15,373 nucleotides of DNA. Source: an uncultured Actinomycetes bacterium. Lineage in GTDB: Bacteria; Actinomycetota; Actinomycetes; S36-B12. Where the stretch lies: positions 1 through 15,373 of the forward strand of contig CALGTB010000247.1 in the NCBI GenBank assembly GCA_937902285.1, read 5' to 3'. Position numbers and translations under genes: made by a program. A model generated the notes under the pieces. The model saw nothing but the letters and a program-made list of their open reading frames with translations. It did not search any database and was not told the DNA's origin. Shown piece by piece: positions 1 to 7,918 of the stretch; positions within the stretch are counted from its first letter, which is position 1; each line of letters opens with the position of its first letter.

Positions 1-572
1 GTGAAGAGGATCTTCACCCGGTGCGTGAGCGGCATGGTGTCCGTCGGGCTGAACGCGATGATGTTGGTGTAGGCCGTGAACAGGTAGTCGACCAGGCCCG
101 GCGTCCACGACGTCTTCGACGCCATGCCCTGCTGCGGGAACAGGAAGTCCTGCTGCGTGACGGCCCCGGCCAGCCGAGTCTCCGGGCCGCCGCCGTCGAG
201 CCACCAGTAGACCAGCCCGAAGCTGAGCACGTTGATGGCCAGCACGCCGAAGCCGGCGAAGAGCAGGTAGACGCCTGACTCGTCCGCGCCACGGAGCATC
301 GAGACGAGCAGCAGCACCGCGTTCATGACGCAGGCCACCACCAGGAGGATGAGGTAGGCGTCCATGGTGCGGCGAAGGATGCGTCCCTCGTGGTCCTCCA
401 CGCGACGGATCGCCAGCGCGATGGGGATACCCGTGAGCTCGAGCAGCGGGACCATCCAGATGGGGCCGATGGTGACGGACGGGGGCAGGGCCAGCTGGAT
501 CGACACGATGACGACGACCACGACGACGACCTGCGCGATGCTGGCGCCCGACATGCGCGGAGTCGTGGCCAT
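1..572 (-). CDS. Conserved membrane protein, 5' part only (runs off the window)
   Basis: The visible part is about 190 residues from the N-terminus; the 3' end lies before base 1. ATG at 572 is chosen because a strong GGGGAGGA ribosome site sits six bases upstream. There are about four hydrophobic segments (residues 13-30, 38-55, 72-93, 101-124), the first with seven valines in a row at 15-21 encoded by a GTC/GTG run. A loop then leads into a re-entrant-looking stretch, DYLFTAYTNIIAFSPTDTMPL, at about 162-182. The FSPTDTMPLT signature resembles a pore or filter-like turn in small uncharacterised membrane proteins, some related to two-TM ion channels. That link is a weak inference, and I do not assign a function. 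It is divergent from the SGNH hydrolase gene with 102 bases between them. Confidence 0.75.
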   Translation of the reverse strand, partial: MATTPRMSGASIAQVVVVVVVIVSIQLALPPSVTIGPIWMVPLLELTGIPIALAIRRVEDHEGRILRRTMDAYLILLVVACVMNAVLLLVSMLRGADESGVYLLFAGFGVLAINVLSFGLVYWWLDGGGPETRLAGAVTQQDFLFPQQGMASKTSWTPGLVDYLFTAYTNIIAFSPTDTMPLTHRVKILF

Positions 573-662
573 GCCCGTCCTCCCCACTCCCGCGCCCCGA
601 CGGCTCGTGACAGTCGAGGATCGCACAGCCGGGCGCGCGAAGGCGGGCGCATCCACGCCACG

Positions 663-668
663 TACCCT
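663..668 (+). promoter_or_regulatory. Putative -10 box of a leaderless promoter for the SGNH hydrolase gene
   Basis: TACCCT fits the actinobacterial -10 pattern TANNNT and ends six bases before the ATG at 675. Transcription would therefore start at or beside the start codon. No Shine-Dalgarno sequence precedes this ATG, which agrees with leaderless translation. No convincing -35 hexamer is visible. This rests on spacing and consensus only. Confidence 0.45.
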
Positions 669-674
669 GACCGC

Positions 675-2192
675 ATGCGGGCGATGAGGGCGGCGGTCTC
701 GTTCACGCTCGTGCTCGGTATCGCACTGGCCGGAGCCGCTCCCGCCGTCGGGGCCGAGGCCCGTGCGGTGGCGCAGTGGTCGATGATCCCCCAGGCGAAG
801 GACGCCAACGGCGACGGCATCATCGACGGCGACGGCGGAGTGCCCCGCCGGGGCGCACTGAGCCTCTCCCCGTCGACGACGTTCGTGGGCGAGGGCAACC
901 GCGTGGCCCAGCCCCACGAGCGGCTCATCGGCGGCGCCCTGTCGTGGTACCTGTCCGACCGGGGCTTCCCCGTTCGGCTGGACGCCTGCGACTCCACCGG
1001 CGACCGCTATCGCTGGCAGGTGCGCTCGGCGCAGGCGTCCGCGCTGACCACCCCCTGGCAGCCCCTGAGTCGCAAGCGATGCACCCGCACGGTCTTCCTT
1101 CCCGAGGGACGCTACGAACTGGCCCTCGAGGTGCGCTCGGGCCGGGCCACCGACCGCACGACCGTCGACGCCGACGTGCGCAACATCCTCGTCGTCGCCC
1201 TGGGCGACTCCTATGCGTCCGGCGAGGGCAATCCGCGCAACGTCGAGGCGTGGGTCGACTCGGGGTCCATCGGCGCCTTCGACCCCTACTGGGACGACGC
1301 GGCGTGCGATCGCAGCGCCCGCGGCGCGCCCGCCCAGGCGGCCCTGCTCCTGGAGCAGTCCTCGCCGTACACGTCGGTGACCCTCGTCGACGTGGCCTGC
1401 TCCGGCGCGACCGTCAACCAGGGCGTGCTCGGACGGCAGGCGAGCGCCGGCACTCCCGCCAGCCAGATCGAGCAGGCGCGCTCGATCATCGGCGACCGCG
1501 CCGTCGACCTGGTGACGATCTCGGTGGGGGGCAACGACGTCGGGTTCACCTCGGTGCTGGAGGCCTGCGCCCTGCGCACCGACTGCCCGCTCACCCGGGC
1601 CACCCGCGCGCCACTGAGCGCCTACCCGACCGTCCAGGACGGGGTGCAGGCCGAGACAGCCGCCCTCGCCGCCAAGTACCGCCGGATCGCCTCGTGCCTG
1701 GGCGGGACGTCGTGCCTGCTGGCCGACGGCCGGACCGTGCCCGCGCTCGCCATGGCCGAGGGAGCGCGCGTGCTCCCCACCCTCTACCCCGACATCACGC
1801 GTGCCGCCGACGGCCAGCCGTGCTCGTACTTCACCATCGATGCGACGGACTTCGCCTGGGCGCGCGAGACCATCCTCACGCCGGACCCGTCGAGTCCCTA
1901 TGCCTATCCGCTGGCGCGCGGCGGGACGGCGAGCCTGTCGGTGGCGCAGGGATCGCTCAACCAGCAGGTGGCGGCCACCGCGTCGCTGCCGCGCTGGAGG
2001 CCGGTCACCGGCACGTGGAGCGCATCAGGCAACTCGGCCACAGGCCACGGGGTCTGCGCCGGCGCTCAGTCATGGGTATTCGGCGCCACCCTGCTGTCGT
2101 CGTTCCCGAGTGCGTCCTTCCACCCGAACATCCCCGGACAGGAGGCGCTGGCCGGGGCGCTCGGCGAGGCGATGCGCGACGCCGCGAACTAG
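675..2192 (+). CDS. Secreted SGNH/GDSL-family hydrolase
   Basis: This 505-residue protein has an N-terminal signal peptide (positive MRAMR, hydrophobic core 7-20, AxA-type site near 22-27), so it is probably exported. The SGNH blocks are clear: GDSYASGEG at 177-185 with nucleophile Ser179, GGND at 285-288, and SFHPN at 481-485 with His483. Such enzymes hydrolyse ester bonds in lipids, glycans or acylated compounds; the substrate here is unknown. Before the catalytic domain is a region of about 165 residues containing an EF-hand-like loop (DANGDGIID at 43-51). Cysteines at 105, 136, 211, 242, 298, 304, 341, 347, 383 and 461 suggest disulfides. ATG 675 was preferred over the upstream extension because the signal peptide starts here and a -10 box lies six bases upstream; ATG 684 is an alternative. 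It ends 15 bases from the convergent dehydrogenase gene. Confidence 0.9.
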   Translation: MRAMRAAVSFTLVLGIALAGAAPAVGAEARAVAQWSMIPQAKDANGDGIIDGDGGVPRRGALSLSPSTTFVGEGNRVAQPHERLIGGALSWYLSDRGFPVRLDACDSTGDRYRWQVRSAQASALTTPWQPLSRKRCTRTVFLPEGRYELALEVRSGRATDRTTVDADVRNILVVALGDSYASGEGNPRNVEAWVDSGSIGAFDPYWDDAACDRSARGAPAQAALLLEQSSPYTSVTLVDVACSGATVNQGVLGRQASAGTPASQIEQARSIIGDRAVDLVTISVGGNDVGFTSVLEACALRTDCPLTRATRAPLSAYPTVQDGVQAETAALAAKYRRIASCLGGTSCLLADGRTVPALAMAEGARVLPTLYPDITRAADGQPCSYFTIDATDFAWARETILTPDPSSPYAYPLARGGTASLSVAQGSLNQQVAATASLPRWRPVTGTWSASGNSATGHGVCAGAQSWVFGATLLSSFPSASFHPNIPGQEALAGALGEAMRDAAN

Positions 2193-2207
2193 CCGCCGCT
2201 CAGGGCG

Positions 2208-3215
2208 TCAGCCGCGCTCGACGGCCACGGGACGACCCTCGCGGACCGACTGCCAGGCGGCCAGGCCGATCGCGACCGGTGCGCGCGCATCGGTTCCGGG
2301 CACGGGCGACGGTCCCCCCTTCGCGACGTAGTCGGCGAATGCGGCCCACTCGAGCACGAAGGACTCGCGGTAGCGATCGAGGAAGAAGTACTGGAGGCTC
2401 GCCTCCGTCGTCCCCTGGGCGGTGAGCACGCGCGCCCGATCACGAGGGACGTTGTCGGAGAGGGCCATCCCTGCCGACCCCAGCACCTCGACCCGCTGGT
2501 CGTAGCCGTAGACCGCCTGCCGGCTGTTGTCGATCGTGGTCAGTGCGCCGTTGGCATGCGTGAGCACGGCGACCGCGGTGTCGAGGTCGCCCGCCTCGCC
2601 GATCGCCGGATCGATGAGCACGGCGCCGGTGGCGTAGACCTCCACGACGGGCGAGCCCACGATGTACCGGGCCATGTCGAAGTCGTGGATGGTCATGTCG
2701 ACGAAGATGCCGCCGCTGCCGAGCACGTAGCTCACCGGCGGCGGCGCCGGGTCGCGGCTCGTGATGCGCGCGAGGTGCACGTCTCCCACAGCCCCCGACT
2801 GGACGGCATCGCGGACAGCGCGGTGGCCCGGGTCGAAGCGTCGGTTGAATCCCACCATGAAGGGCACCCCGGCCTGCTCGACTGCGCTGAGGGCGCGGTC
2901 GACCTCGTCGAGGTCGAGGCTGATGGGCTTCTCGCAGAAGGCCGCCTTCCCTGCGGCGGCAGCCCGGACGATGAGGTCGACATGCGTCGCGCTCGACGTG
3001 CAGATGGCGATCGCGTCGACCTCGGAGGACGCGATCAGCTCGTCGACCGGCAGGGCATCGACGCCCAGCTCGGAGGCGACATACGCCGCCGACGAAGCAT
3101 CGGCATCCGCGACCGCCACGAGCCGGGCTCCCGGGGTCTGCCGGGCGATGATCGCCGCGTGCATCCGGCCGATGCGGCCCACGCCGGCCACGCCGATGCG
3201 CACGGGAGCCGTCAT
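2208..3215 (-). CDS. iolG: Gfo/Idh/MocA-family NAD(P)-dependent dehydrogenase, inositol 2-dehydrogenase-like
   Basis: The 335-residue length is typical of the family. The N-terminal Rossmann fold has GVAGVGRIG at 8-16 for the dinucleotide. CEKP at 94-97 gives Lys96, and VDMTIHDFD at 172-180 gives Asp173 and His177. These are the catalytic Lys/Asp/His positions known from inositol dehydrogenases, with GFNRRFD at 122-128 in the usual place. The family oxidises a ring hydroxyl of a polyol or sugar to a ketone using NAD(P)+ in the cytoplasm. myo-Inositol or a related cyclitol is the best substrate guess, but the family is broad. The start ATG (3215) overlaps the stop of the upstream isomerase as ATGA, so the two are translationally coupled. 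The LacI-type regulator probably controls both. The in-frame reading upstream of 3215 is shadow of the neighbouring gene. Confidence 0.87.
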   Translation of the reverse strand: MTAPVRIGVAGVGRIGRMHAAIIARQTPGARLVAVADADASSAAYVASELGVDALPVDELIASSEVDAIAICTSSATHVDLIVRAAAAGKAAFCEKPISLDLDEVDRALSAVEQAGVPFMVGFNRRFDPGHRAVRDAVQSGAVGDVHLARITSRDPAPPPVSYVLGSGGIFVDMTIHDFDMARYIVGSPVVEVYATGAVLIDPAIGEAGDLDTAVAVLTHANGALTTIDNSRQAVYGYDQRVEVLGSAGMALSDNVPRDRARVLTAQGTTEASLQYFFLDRYRESFVLEWAAFADYVAKGGPSPVPGTDARAPVAIGLAAWQSVREGRPVAVERG

Positions 3216-4117
3216 GACGGCGATCCCGCCAATGCCGGTACGACGCGGTCGCGCAGGTACGCGATGCTCGTGCGGACGTCGTCGATCGGCCCCTGGCCGG
3301 GCTCCGGCTCGTCGCCCATGATCGCGGTGTCCTGCTCGAGGACGTAGTGACCCGTGTAGCCCGAGCGCTCCAGCTCGAGCACGATGTCGGCGATCGGCAC
3401 GTCCCCCTCGCCGAACGGCACGAACATCCCGGCCTGGACCGCCTGAAGCAGGCTCAGCTCGCGACTCATGGCCCGCTGGGCGATGGCCAGGTCGACGTCC
3501 TTGAGATGGCAGATCCCGACGCGGGCGGCATTGTCGCGGGCGAACTGCAGCGGGTCGGTGCCCCCGATGGCGAGATGGCCGGTGTCGAGGCACCACTGCA
3601 CGTCGGTCTCCTGCAGAGCCAGGTCGACGTCCGCCTTCGTCTCCACGAGCGTGTCGACGTGCGGGTGGAGCACCTGCACGATGCCGTGATCGGCGCAGAC
3701 CTCGTCGATGAGACGCAGGCCCCGGGCCAGCGTCGCCATGCCCTCGCGGTTCAGGGGCGTCGGCCTCGACCACGCGTAGTCCTGCACGGCGGCGGTCACG
3801 AACCGGTCGCCCCCGCAGTACGAGAAGAGCTCCGCTGCCGCCACGGCGTTCTCGACGGCGACGTCCCACTGCCCGGGGTCCTGGAGCACGAGTGGGACGA
3901 AACCGCCCATGAGGGACATGCCGTGGGCGTCGAGGACCTCCTTCACCGCCTCCTTCGTCGCGGGGAGGAAGCCGGGCGCGCCGAGTTCGGTGGTCGTCAG
4001 GCCGACCTCGCGCATCTCCGGCAGCACACGGCTCGCCGGGAGGATCGTTCCCCAGCCGGGCACCTCGCAGACCCCCCAGCAGATCGGGGCGCCGACAAGA
4101 CGATCGATGAAGTCCAT
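3212..4117 (-). CDS. TIM-barrel sugar phosphate isomerase/epimerase family protein (IolE-like)
   Basis: This 301-residue protein belongs to the xylose-isomerase-like AP-endonuclease-2 TIM barrel family. Likely metal-binding and catalytic positions fall in the usual order: Glu44 (TELG), His151/His153 (HPHVD), Asp178 and His181 (CLDTGH), His204 (ICHLKD) and Glu261 (YVLEQD). Members include inosose dehydratase (IolE) and several keto-sugar isomerases or epimerases. Next to a dehydrogenase that makes a keto-cyclitol or keto-sugar, dehydration or isomerisation of that product is the natural role, but the substrate is inferred. ATG 4117 has an AGGAGAA ribosome site just upstream. It is the first gene of a two-gene operon, reading away from a LacI-type regulator with a palindromic operator between them. 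No transporter for the substrate is in the window. Confidence 0.82.
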   Translation of the reverse strand: MDFIDRLVGAPICWGVCEVPGWGTILPASRVLPEMREVGLTTTELGAPGFLPATKEAVKEVLDAHGMSLMGGFVPLVLQDPGQWDVAVENAVAAAELFSYCGGDRFVTAAVQDYAWSRPTPLNREGMATLARGLRLIDEVCADHGIVQVLHPHVDTLVETKADVDLALQETDVQWCLDTGHLAIGGTDPLQFARDNAARVGICHLKDVDLAIAQRAMSRELSLLQAVQAGMFVPFGEGDVPIADIVLELERSGYTGHYVLEQDTAIMGDEPEPGQGPIDDVRTSIAYLRDRVVPALAGSPS

Positions 4118-4136
4118 GGTGTTCTCCTGTACGGTG

Positions 4137-4152
4137 ATTGGAGCGCTCCAAT
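4137..4152. promoter_or_regulatory. Perfect 16-bp palindromic operator for the LacI-type regulator
   Basis: ATTGGAGCGCTCCAAT is a perfect inverted repeat with the central CG step and GAGCGCTC core typical of LacI-family operators. It lies in the 77-bp gap between the divergent isomerase operon and the regulator gene. On the minus strand a possible -10 box (TAGCAT, 4151-4156) overlaps its edge, so bound repressor would cover the operon's transcription start. Autoregulation of the regulator is also likely. It was found by reading the palindrome directly; binding itself is inferred. Confidence 0.85.
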
Positions 4153-4194
4153 GCTAGCGGCGGGGAGCCGGCGACGTACAGCAGGAGGCGGGAG

Positions 4195-5193
4195 ATGCGA
4201 CCCACGATGGACGACGTGGCCCAGGCCGCCGGCGTCTCCCGGTCGCTCGTGTCGCTGGTCTTCCAGGACTCGCCCAAGGTGGCGCCGCCGAGCCGGGCCC
4301 GGGTGCTCGAGGCCGCCGCGCGCCTCGGCTACCGGCCCAACGCCCTGGCCCGGTCGCTGGCGAGCCGGCAGGTGCGCACGTTCGGCGTGCTCCTGAACGA
4401 CCTGAGCAACCCCTTCTTCGCCGAGGTCTACGAGTCCATCGCCGCCTCCGCCGAGGGCCACGGGTACGACCTGCTGCTGGGAGCCGGCCAGCGCTCGCCC
4501 GGCCACGAGGAGGGGGTGGTCGCGAGCTTCCTCGCGCATCGGGTGTCGGGGCTGATCCTCGTCAGCCCCCGCATGTCGGCTCCCTCCATCCGCGAGCTGA
4601 CGCAGGGGCTGCCCACGGTGGTGATCGGCCGAGAGGTGCGACTCCCCCACGCCGACGCGATCACGAGCAACGACGAGGCCGGCGTGCGCTCCGCACTCGA
4701 GCACCTCGTCGCGCTCGGGCATCGCGACATCGCGCACATCAGCGGAGGATCCGGTGCGGGCGCACGCGATCGGCGAGCCGCCTACCAGAACGCCATGTCG
4801 GCGCTCGGGCTCGCCGCCAGCATCCGGATCGTCGAGGCCGACTTCACCGAGCGGGCCGGGGCGGAGGCGTTGCGGACCCTGCTCGAGCTGCCGAGCCTGC
4901 CAACCGCCCTGCTGGCCGCCAACGACATGGTGGCCGTCGGCGCCATGGGCGCGCTGGCGGCCGCGGGGATGCGGGTGCCGGATGACATGTCGGTGGTCGG
5001 CTACGACAACCTGGCCCTCGCCGACCTGGCCATGATCTCCCTGACGAGCGTGGAGCAGCCGCTGGCGGAGTTCGGTCGCGCGGCGACCGACCTGCTCATC
5101 GAGCGGCTCGATGGGGGCCGCACCCGGCGGATCCATCGGTCCTTCGAGCCGACCCTGGTCGTGAGGGGTTCCACCGCGGCACCGGGGGCGTGA
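4195..5193 (+). CDS. LacI-family transcriptional regulator
   Basis: This 332-residue protein has an N-terminal helix-turn-helix (MDDVAQAAGVSRSLVSLVF, about 5-23). The hinge follows (YRPNALARSLASRQ, 46-59), with Leu55 at the minor-groove lever position, and then a periplasmic-binding-protein-like effector domain to the end. ATG 4195 has AGGAGG six bases upstream and places the HTH at the very N-terminus. The in-frame sequence further upstream would run through the operator, so it was not used. The divergent dehydrogenase and isomerase genes and the palindrome at 4137-4152 mark it as their local repressor. The effector is probably the sugar or cyclitol those enzymes handle, or a product of it. 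The gene's stop codon lies inside another inverted repeat that also overlaps the promoter region of the tRNA gene. Confidence 0.93.
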   Translation: MRPTMDDVAQAAGVSRSLVSLVFQDSPKVAPPSRARVLEAAARLGYRPNALARSLASRQVRTFGVLLNDLSNPFFAEVYESIAASAEGHGYDLLLGAGQRSPGHEEGVVASFLAHRVSGLILVSPRMSAPSIRELTQGLPTVVIGREVRLPHADAITSNDEAGVRSALEHLVALGHRDIAHISGGSGAGARDRRAAYQNAMSALGLAASIRIVEADFTERAGAEALRTLLELPSLPTALLAANDMVAVGAMGALAAAGMRVPDDMSVVGYDNLALADLAMISLTSVEQPLAEFGRAATDLLIERLDGGRTRRIHRSFEPTLVVRGSTAAPGA

Positions 5194-5209
5194 TGACCCC
5201 GGTCATCAC
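5190..5209 (+). repeat. 9-2-9 inverted repeat over the lacI stop codon and tRNA promoter
   Basis: GTGATGACC and GGTCATCAC are separated by CC. The left arm includes the lacI TGA stop, and a third GTGAT follows at 5210-5214. As RNA it would form an 8-9 bp stem, but no T-run follows, so it is a poor intrinsic terminator. As DNA it could be an operator. It overlaps the putative -35 of the tRNA promoter. Confidence 0.6.
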
Positions 5210-5220
5210 GGTGATAGCCT
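5193..5220 (+). promoter_or_regulatory. Putative promoter of tRNA-Lys
   Basis: The -35 candidate is ATGACC (5193-5198) and the -10 candidate is TAGCCT (5215-5220), with a 16-base spacer. The mature tRNA begins 11 bases after the -10 box, leaving a very short leader. The match is modest (four of six at -35, TANNNT at -10), but the position is what a monocistronic tRNA would need. Confidence 0.4.
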
Positions 5221-5230
5221 TCCTTCTCGC

Positions 5231-5306
<76 letters not shown>

Positions 5307-5328
5307 CGGCGCTCCGGCGCACGAGACG

Positions 5329-5353
5329 GGCCACCCTGCGGGGTGGCCTTTCT
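5329..5353 (+). terminator. Intrinsic terminator behind tRNA-Lys
   Basis: A perfect 8-bp stem, GGCCACCC/GGGTGGCC, with a TGCG loop is followed by TTTCT. It ends transcription of the tRNA and lies 23 bases from the 3' end of the convergent response regulator gene. The stem could act in both directions, but the T-run favours the plus strand. Confidence 0.88.
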
Positions 5354-5376
5354 CATGCGCGGGGCTCGCGCCTGCG

Positions 5377-5748
5377 TCACCAGCCGAGCAGCTCCGACAG
5401 CAGGGTGGGCAGCTGCATCGGGTCGAAGGGCTTCCCGAGCACCCCGCTGACGGGGAGGCTGTGGAGTCGTTCCATGTCGGCCTCCACGACGCTCGCGGTG
5501 AGGAAGACCACCGGCACCTCCGCCACCGCGGGGGTGGCACGGATGGCGGCGAGCGTCGCCGGCCCGTCCATGCCGGGCATCATGACGTCGAGGACGACGA
5601 CGTCCGGAACCCACTGCTCGAGCTCGGCCATGCACTCAGAGCCTGAGGCTGCTGCCCGCACGTCATGCCCGCCGACCCTGGACAGGCTCATCGCGATGAG
5701 GGTGCGCACGTCGTGGTCGTCGTCCACCACGAGGATCCGCTTCGTCAC
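5377..5748 (-). CDS. Single-domain response regulator (CheY-like receiver)
   Basis: The protein is 123 residues, just one receiver domain with no output domain. The acidic pocket is Asp9-Asp11 (VVDDD), the phosphoacceptor is Asp54 (VVLDVMMPG), and the switch residues are Thr84 and Lys106 (GKPFDP). The start is GTG 5748, whose GTGA overlaps the TGA of the histidine kinase, so kinase and receiver are translationally coupled and almost certainly a cognate pair. With no DNA-binding domain it must act through protein contact, as a CheY or as a link in a phosphorelay. The downstream target is not in the window. It ends 23 bases from the tRNA terminator in convergent orientation. Confidence 0.93.
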   Translation of the reverse strand: MTKRILVVDDDHDVRTLIAMSLSRVGGHDVRAAASGSECMAELEQWVPDVVVLDVMMPGMDGPATLAAIRATPAVAEVPVVFLTASVVEADMERLHSLPVSGVLGKPFDPMQLPTLLSELLGW

Positions 5749-7835
5749 GCCACGCCTCCCGCCCGGACGGAGGGCAGGAGCACGGCGAACCTGCTGCCGA
5801 CCCCGACCTCGCTGGTGACCTCGATCGTGCCGCCGCTGCGCACGGCGATCTCGCGCGCGATGGCCAGCCCGAGCCCCGAGCCGTCGTGCCGTCGCGCATC
5901 CCCCGACTCGACCTGCCCGAAGCGCTCGAAGACCCGCGCCAACTGGTCGGCGGGGATGCCCCGGCCCTCGTCGATGACGCAGATGCGCACCATGTCCCCC
6001 TCGGTCGTGACCTCCGTCCGAACCGCCGAGCCGCGCTCGCTGAACTTGATCGCATTGCCCAGGAGGTTCGTGAGCACCTGCAGGATGCGGTGCGCATCGA
6101 CGTCGACGACGGCGGTCGCACCCGGCGGCGCCTCCTGCGCCGTCACGCTGATGCCTGCCGCGTCGGCCGCTCCCGTGATGCCGGAGACCGCCTGCTCGGC
6201 AAGCTCGTAGGCGCTGACCGGCTGCGGATGCAGCGGCATCCGCCCTGCATCGAGGCGCTCGAGATCGAGGATGTCGTTGACCAGATGGCTCAGGCGATCG
6301 CTGTTGTTCACCGCCATCGTGAGGAGCTCCTGCTGCTCGCTGTTGACCTCGCCGAACAGACCGGAGTCGAGCATCTGCAGGCTGCCCTTGATGGACGTGA
6401 GCGGCGTGCGCAGCTCATGGCTGACAACGGAGACGAACTGCCTCTGCACCTCGGCGACGGCCTGGCGCTCCGACACGTCGCGGAAGGACGTGACGGACCC
6501 CGTCAGCACGCCGTCGCGCATGAGCGGTGAGACCACGATCTCGACGGGGAAGGCGCTGCCGTCGCGCCGGAAGTAGGTCTGGCCCTGGATCGTGCCCACT
6601 CCCCCGCTCATGACGAGGGCGTCGACGGGGCAGTCCTCCCAGGCGAACGGCGTGCCGTCGGTGTGGTGGTGATGCGCGATGTCGTGGAAGCGGTGGCCCA
6701 CGAGGTCCTCCTCCCGGCAGCGCAGCATGCGCCGGGCTGACAGGTTGGCGAAGGCGACCAGCCCGTCGCGGTCCAGCCCGATGATGCCGTCGCCTGTCGA
6801 GTCGAGGACGAACTCGGTGATGCGGCGCTCGTTCTCGACCTGCCGCACGAGCAGGGCGATCCGCCAGATCGTCAGGAGGATGATCATGACCGCGGCGATC
6901 GCCAGCACCGCGTTCACGGCGCTGGGTCCTCCCGTGATGCGGATCGCCACGAGGATGGGAACCGTCACGACTCCGACGGCCATCGCGAGGATGCGGGCTC
7001 GCGTGATGCGCGAGCTGCCGTCCTGCTCATTGGCCGACACCCATCGCGCACCGGGCGCCGCTGCGGCCAGCGCCATGATCAGGAGCCCGGCGAGATGGAG
7101 GGCCTCGAGCCAGCCCCACGTCGCCTCGTCGATCCCGTCCGCGAGCGTGGTGTCGCGGATCACGTCGCCCACGAGGTAGAGGGCGAACGACAGGACAAGG
7201 AGCATGAGTGCGGGGTTGGGTCGGCCCCCTCCAGCGATGAGCCACACGAGGCAGCAGAGCACCAGCAGGTCGAGGAACGGGTAGGCGATCGCGACGAGCA
7301 GCGGGAGCCCCGTCAGCCCCGAGTCGGCGAGGGCCGGCGCGATCAGGAAGGCCCCCACGATCGACGCCGCGGCGACGGACAGGATCACCGAGTCGATCCA
7401 CGCCTCGCGGTCACGCCCGGGGTGCAGGCCACGGATGAGCAGGCCCAGGGCGACCAGCACGGGCACGTAGGCCACGAGGAACAGCACGTCGGCCGTGCCG
7501 GGGAACGACGTCGACTGATCGATGTACTCGATGTCGTAGACGGTGTCCGCCACCACGGTGAGCACCTGGAAGGCGAGCAGCGACCACCACACCCCGCGCA
7601 CTCGGCGCGGCATCCTCAGCGCGATCAGCACGAAGGCCAGCAGCGCCACGGCGGTCGCGCCCCGGTAGACCGCATTCCAGGCGAACGTCTCCGACGGCAG
7701 GACCAGGACCAGCACCACGCACAGAGTGGCAACCGCCAGTCCCACGAACCACCGTGGCCGCCACGTGCTGTCGAACCCGTCCGAGCGTCGCCTGCTTGTC
7801 GAATCCGCTGTGCCGCGCGTCCCGAGAAGCCTCAT
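5745..7835 (-). CDS. Membrane-bound PAS sensor histidine kinase
   Basis: This 696-residue protein has about ten predicted transmembrane segments in residues 28-330, with no large extracytoplasmic domain. A PAS domain follows (about 337-458; DSTGDGIIGLDRDG start, FRRDGSAFPVEI core). HisKA is at about 465-530 with the H-box SHELRTP and phosphorylated His473. HATPase_c runs to the end, with N-box Asn594, the G1 box DEGRGIP (622-628) and the G2 box GSGLGLA (652-658). The PAS domain carries a run of four histidines (388-391) and a Cys at 402, possible ligands for a metal or cofactor but unproven. ATG 7835 is preferred over an in-frame GTG at 7859 because GGGGAGGG stands six bases before it. The multi-TM sensor suggests detection of a membrane or lipid-soluble signal. 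The cognate receiver overlaps at the 3' end. Confidence 0.92.
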   Translation of the reverse strand: MRLLGTRGTADSTSRRRSDGFDSTWRPRWFVGLAVATLCVVLVLVLPSETFAWNAVYRGATAVALLAFVLIALRMPRRVRGVWWSLLAFQVLTVVADTVYDIEYIDQSTSFPGTADVLFLVAYVPVLVALGLLIRGLHPGRDREAWIDSVILSVAAASIVGAFLIAPALADSGLTGLPLLVAIAYPFLDLLVLCCLVWLIAGGGRPNPALMLLVLSFALYLVGDVIRDTTLADGIDEATWGWLEALHLAGLLIMALAAAAPGARWVSANEQDGSSRITRARILAMAVGVVTVPILVAIRITGGPSAVNAVLAIAAVMIILLTIWRIALLVRQVENERRITEFVLDSTGDGIIGLDRDGLVAFANLSARRMLRCREEDLVGHRFHDIAHHHHTDGTPFAWEDCPVDALVMSGGVGTIQGQTYFRRDGSAFPVEIVVSPLMRDGVLTGSVTSFRDVSERQAVAEVQRQFVSVVSHELRTPLTSIKGSLQMLDSGLFGEVNSEQQELLTMAVNNSDRLSHLVNDILDLERLDAGRMPLHPQPVSAYELAEQAVSGITGAADAAGISVTAQEAPPGATAVVDVDAHRILQVLTNLLGNAIKFSERGSAVRTEVTTEGDMVRICVIDEGRGIPADQLARVFERFGQVESGDARRHDGSGLGLAIAREIAVRSGGTIEVTSEVGVGSRFAVLLPSVRAGGVA

Positions 7836-7871
7836 CGCGACCCTCCCCGGCTCGAACACCGCATCTACGCG

Positions 7872-7877
7872 ATCCTA
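7872..7877 (-). promoter_or_regulatory. Possible -10 box for the kinase/receiver operon
   Basis: In the 83-base gap between the sulfur carrier gene and the kinase, the minus strand reads TAGGAT, fitting TANNNT. It would give a leader of about 30 bases carrying the kinase ribosome site. No good -35 is seen. The two gene sets are functionally unrelated, so a separate promoter here is expected. Confidence 0.3.
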
Positions 7878-7918
7878 TCCGCGCGCCAGTGCCACGGGCC
7901 TGCCGTGCGAGGCGCTCG

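Noticed and set aside
505..534. GAC/CAC trinucleotide run as a microsatellite regulatory repeat
   Set aside because: It is explained by valine codons (GTC/GTG) of the first membrane segment of the minus-strand protein.
390..674. N-terminal extension of the SGNH hydrolase
   Set aside because: It precedes a clear signal peptide, overlaps the divergent membrane protein gene and has the composition of an antisense frame.
2208..4277. A 689-residue open frame apparently fusing two proteins on the minus strand
   Set aside because: Only the part from 3215 down is real. The upstream part is the shadow of the TIM-barrel gene, which has its own ATG, ribosome site and recognisable motifs.
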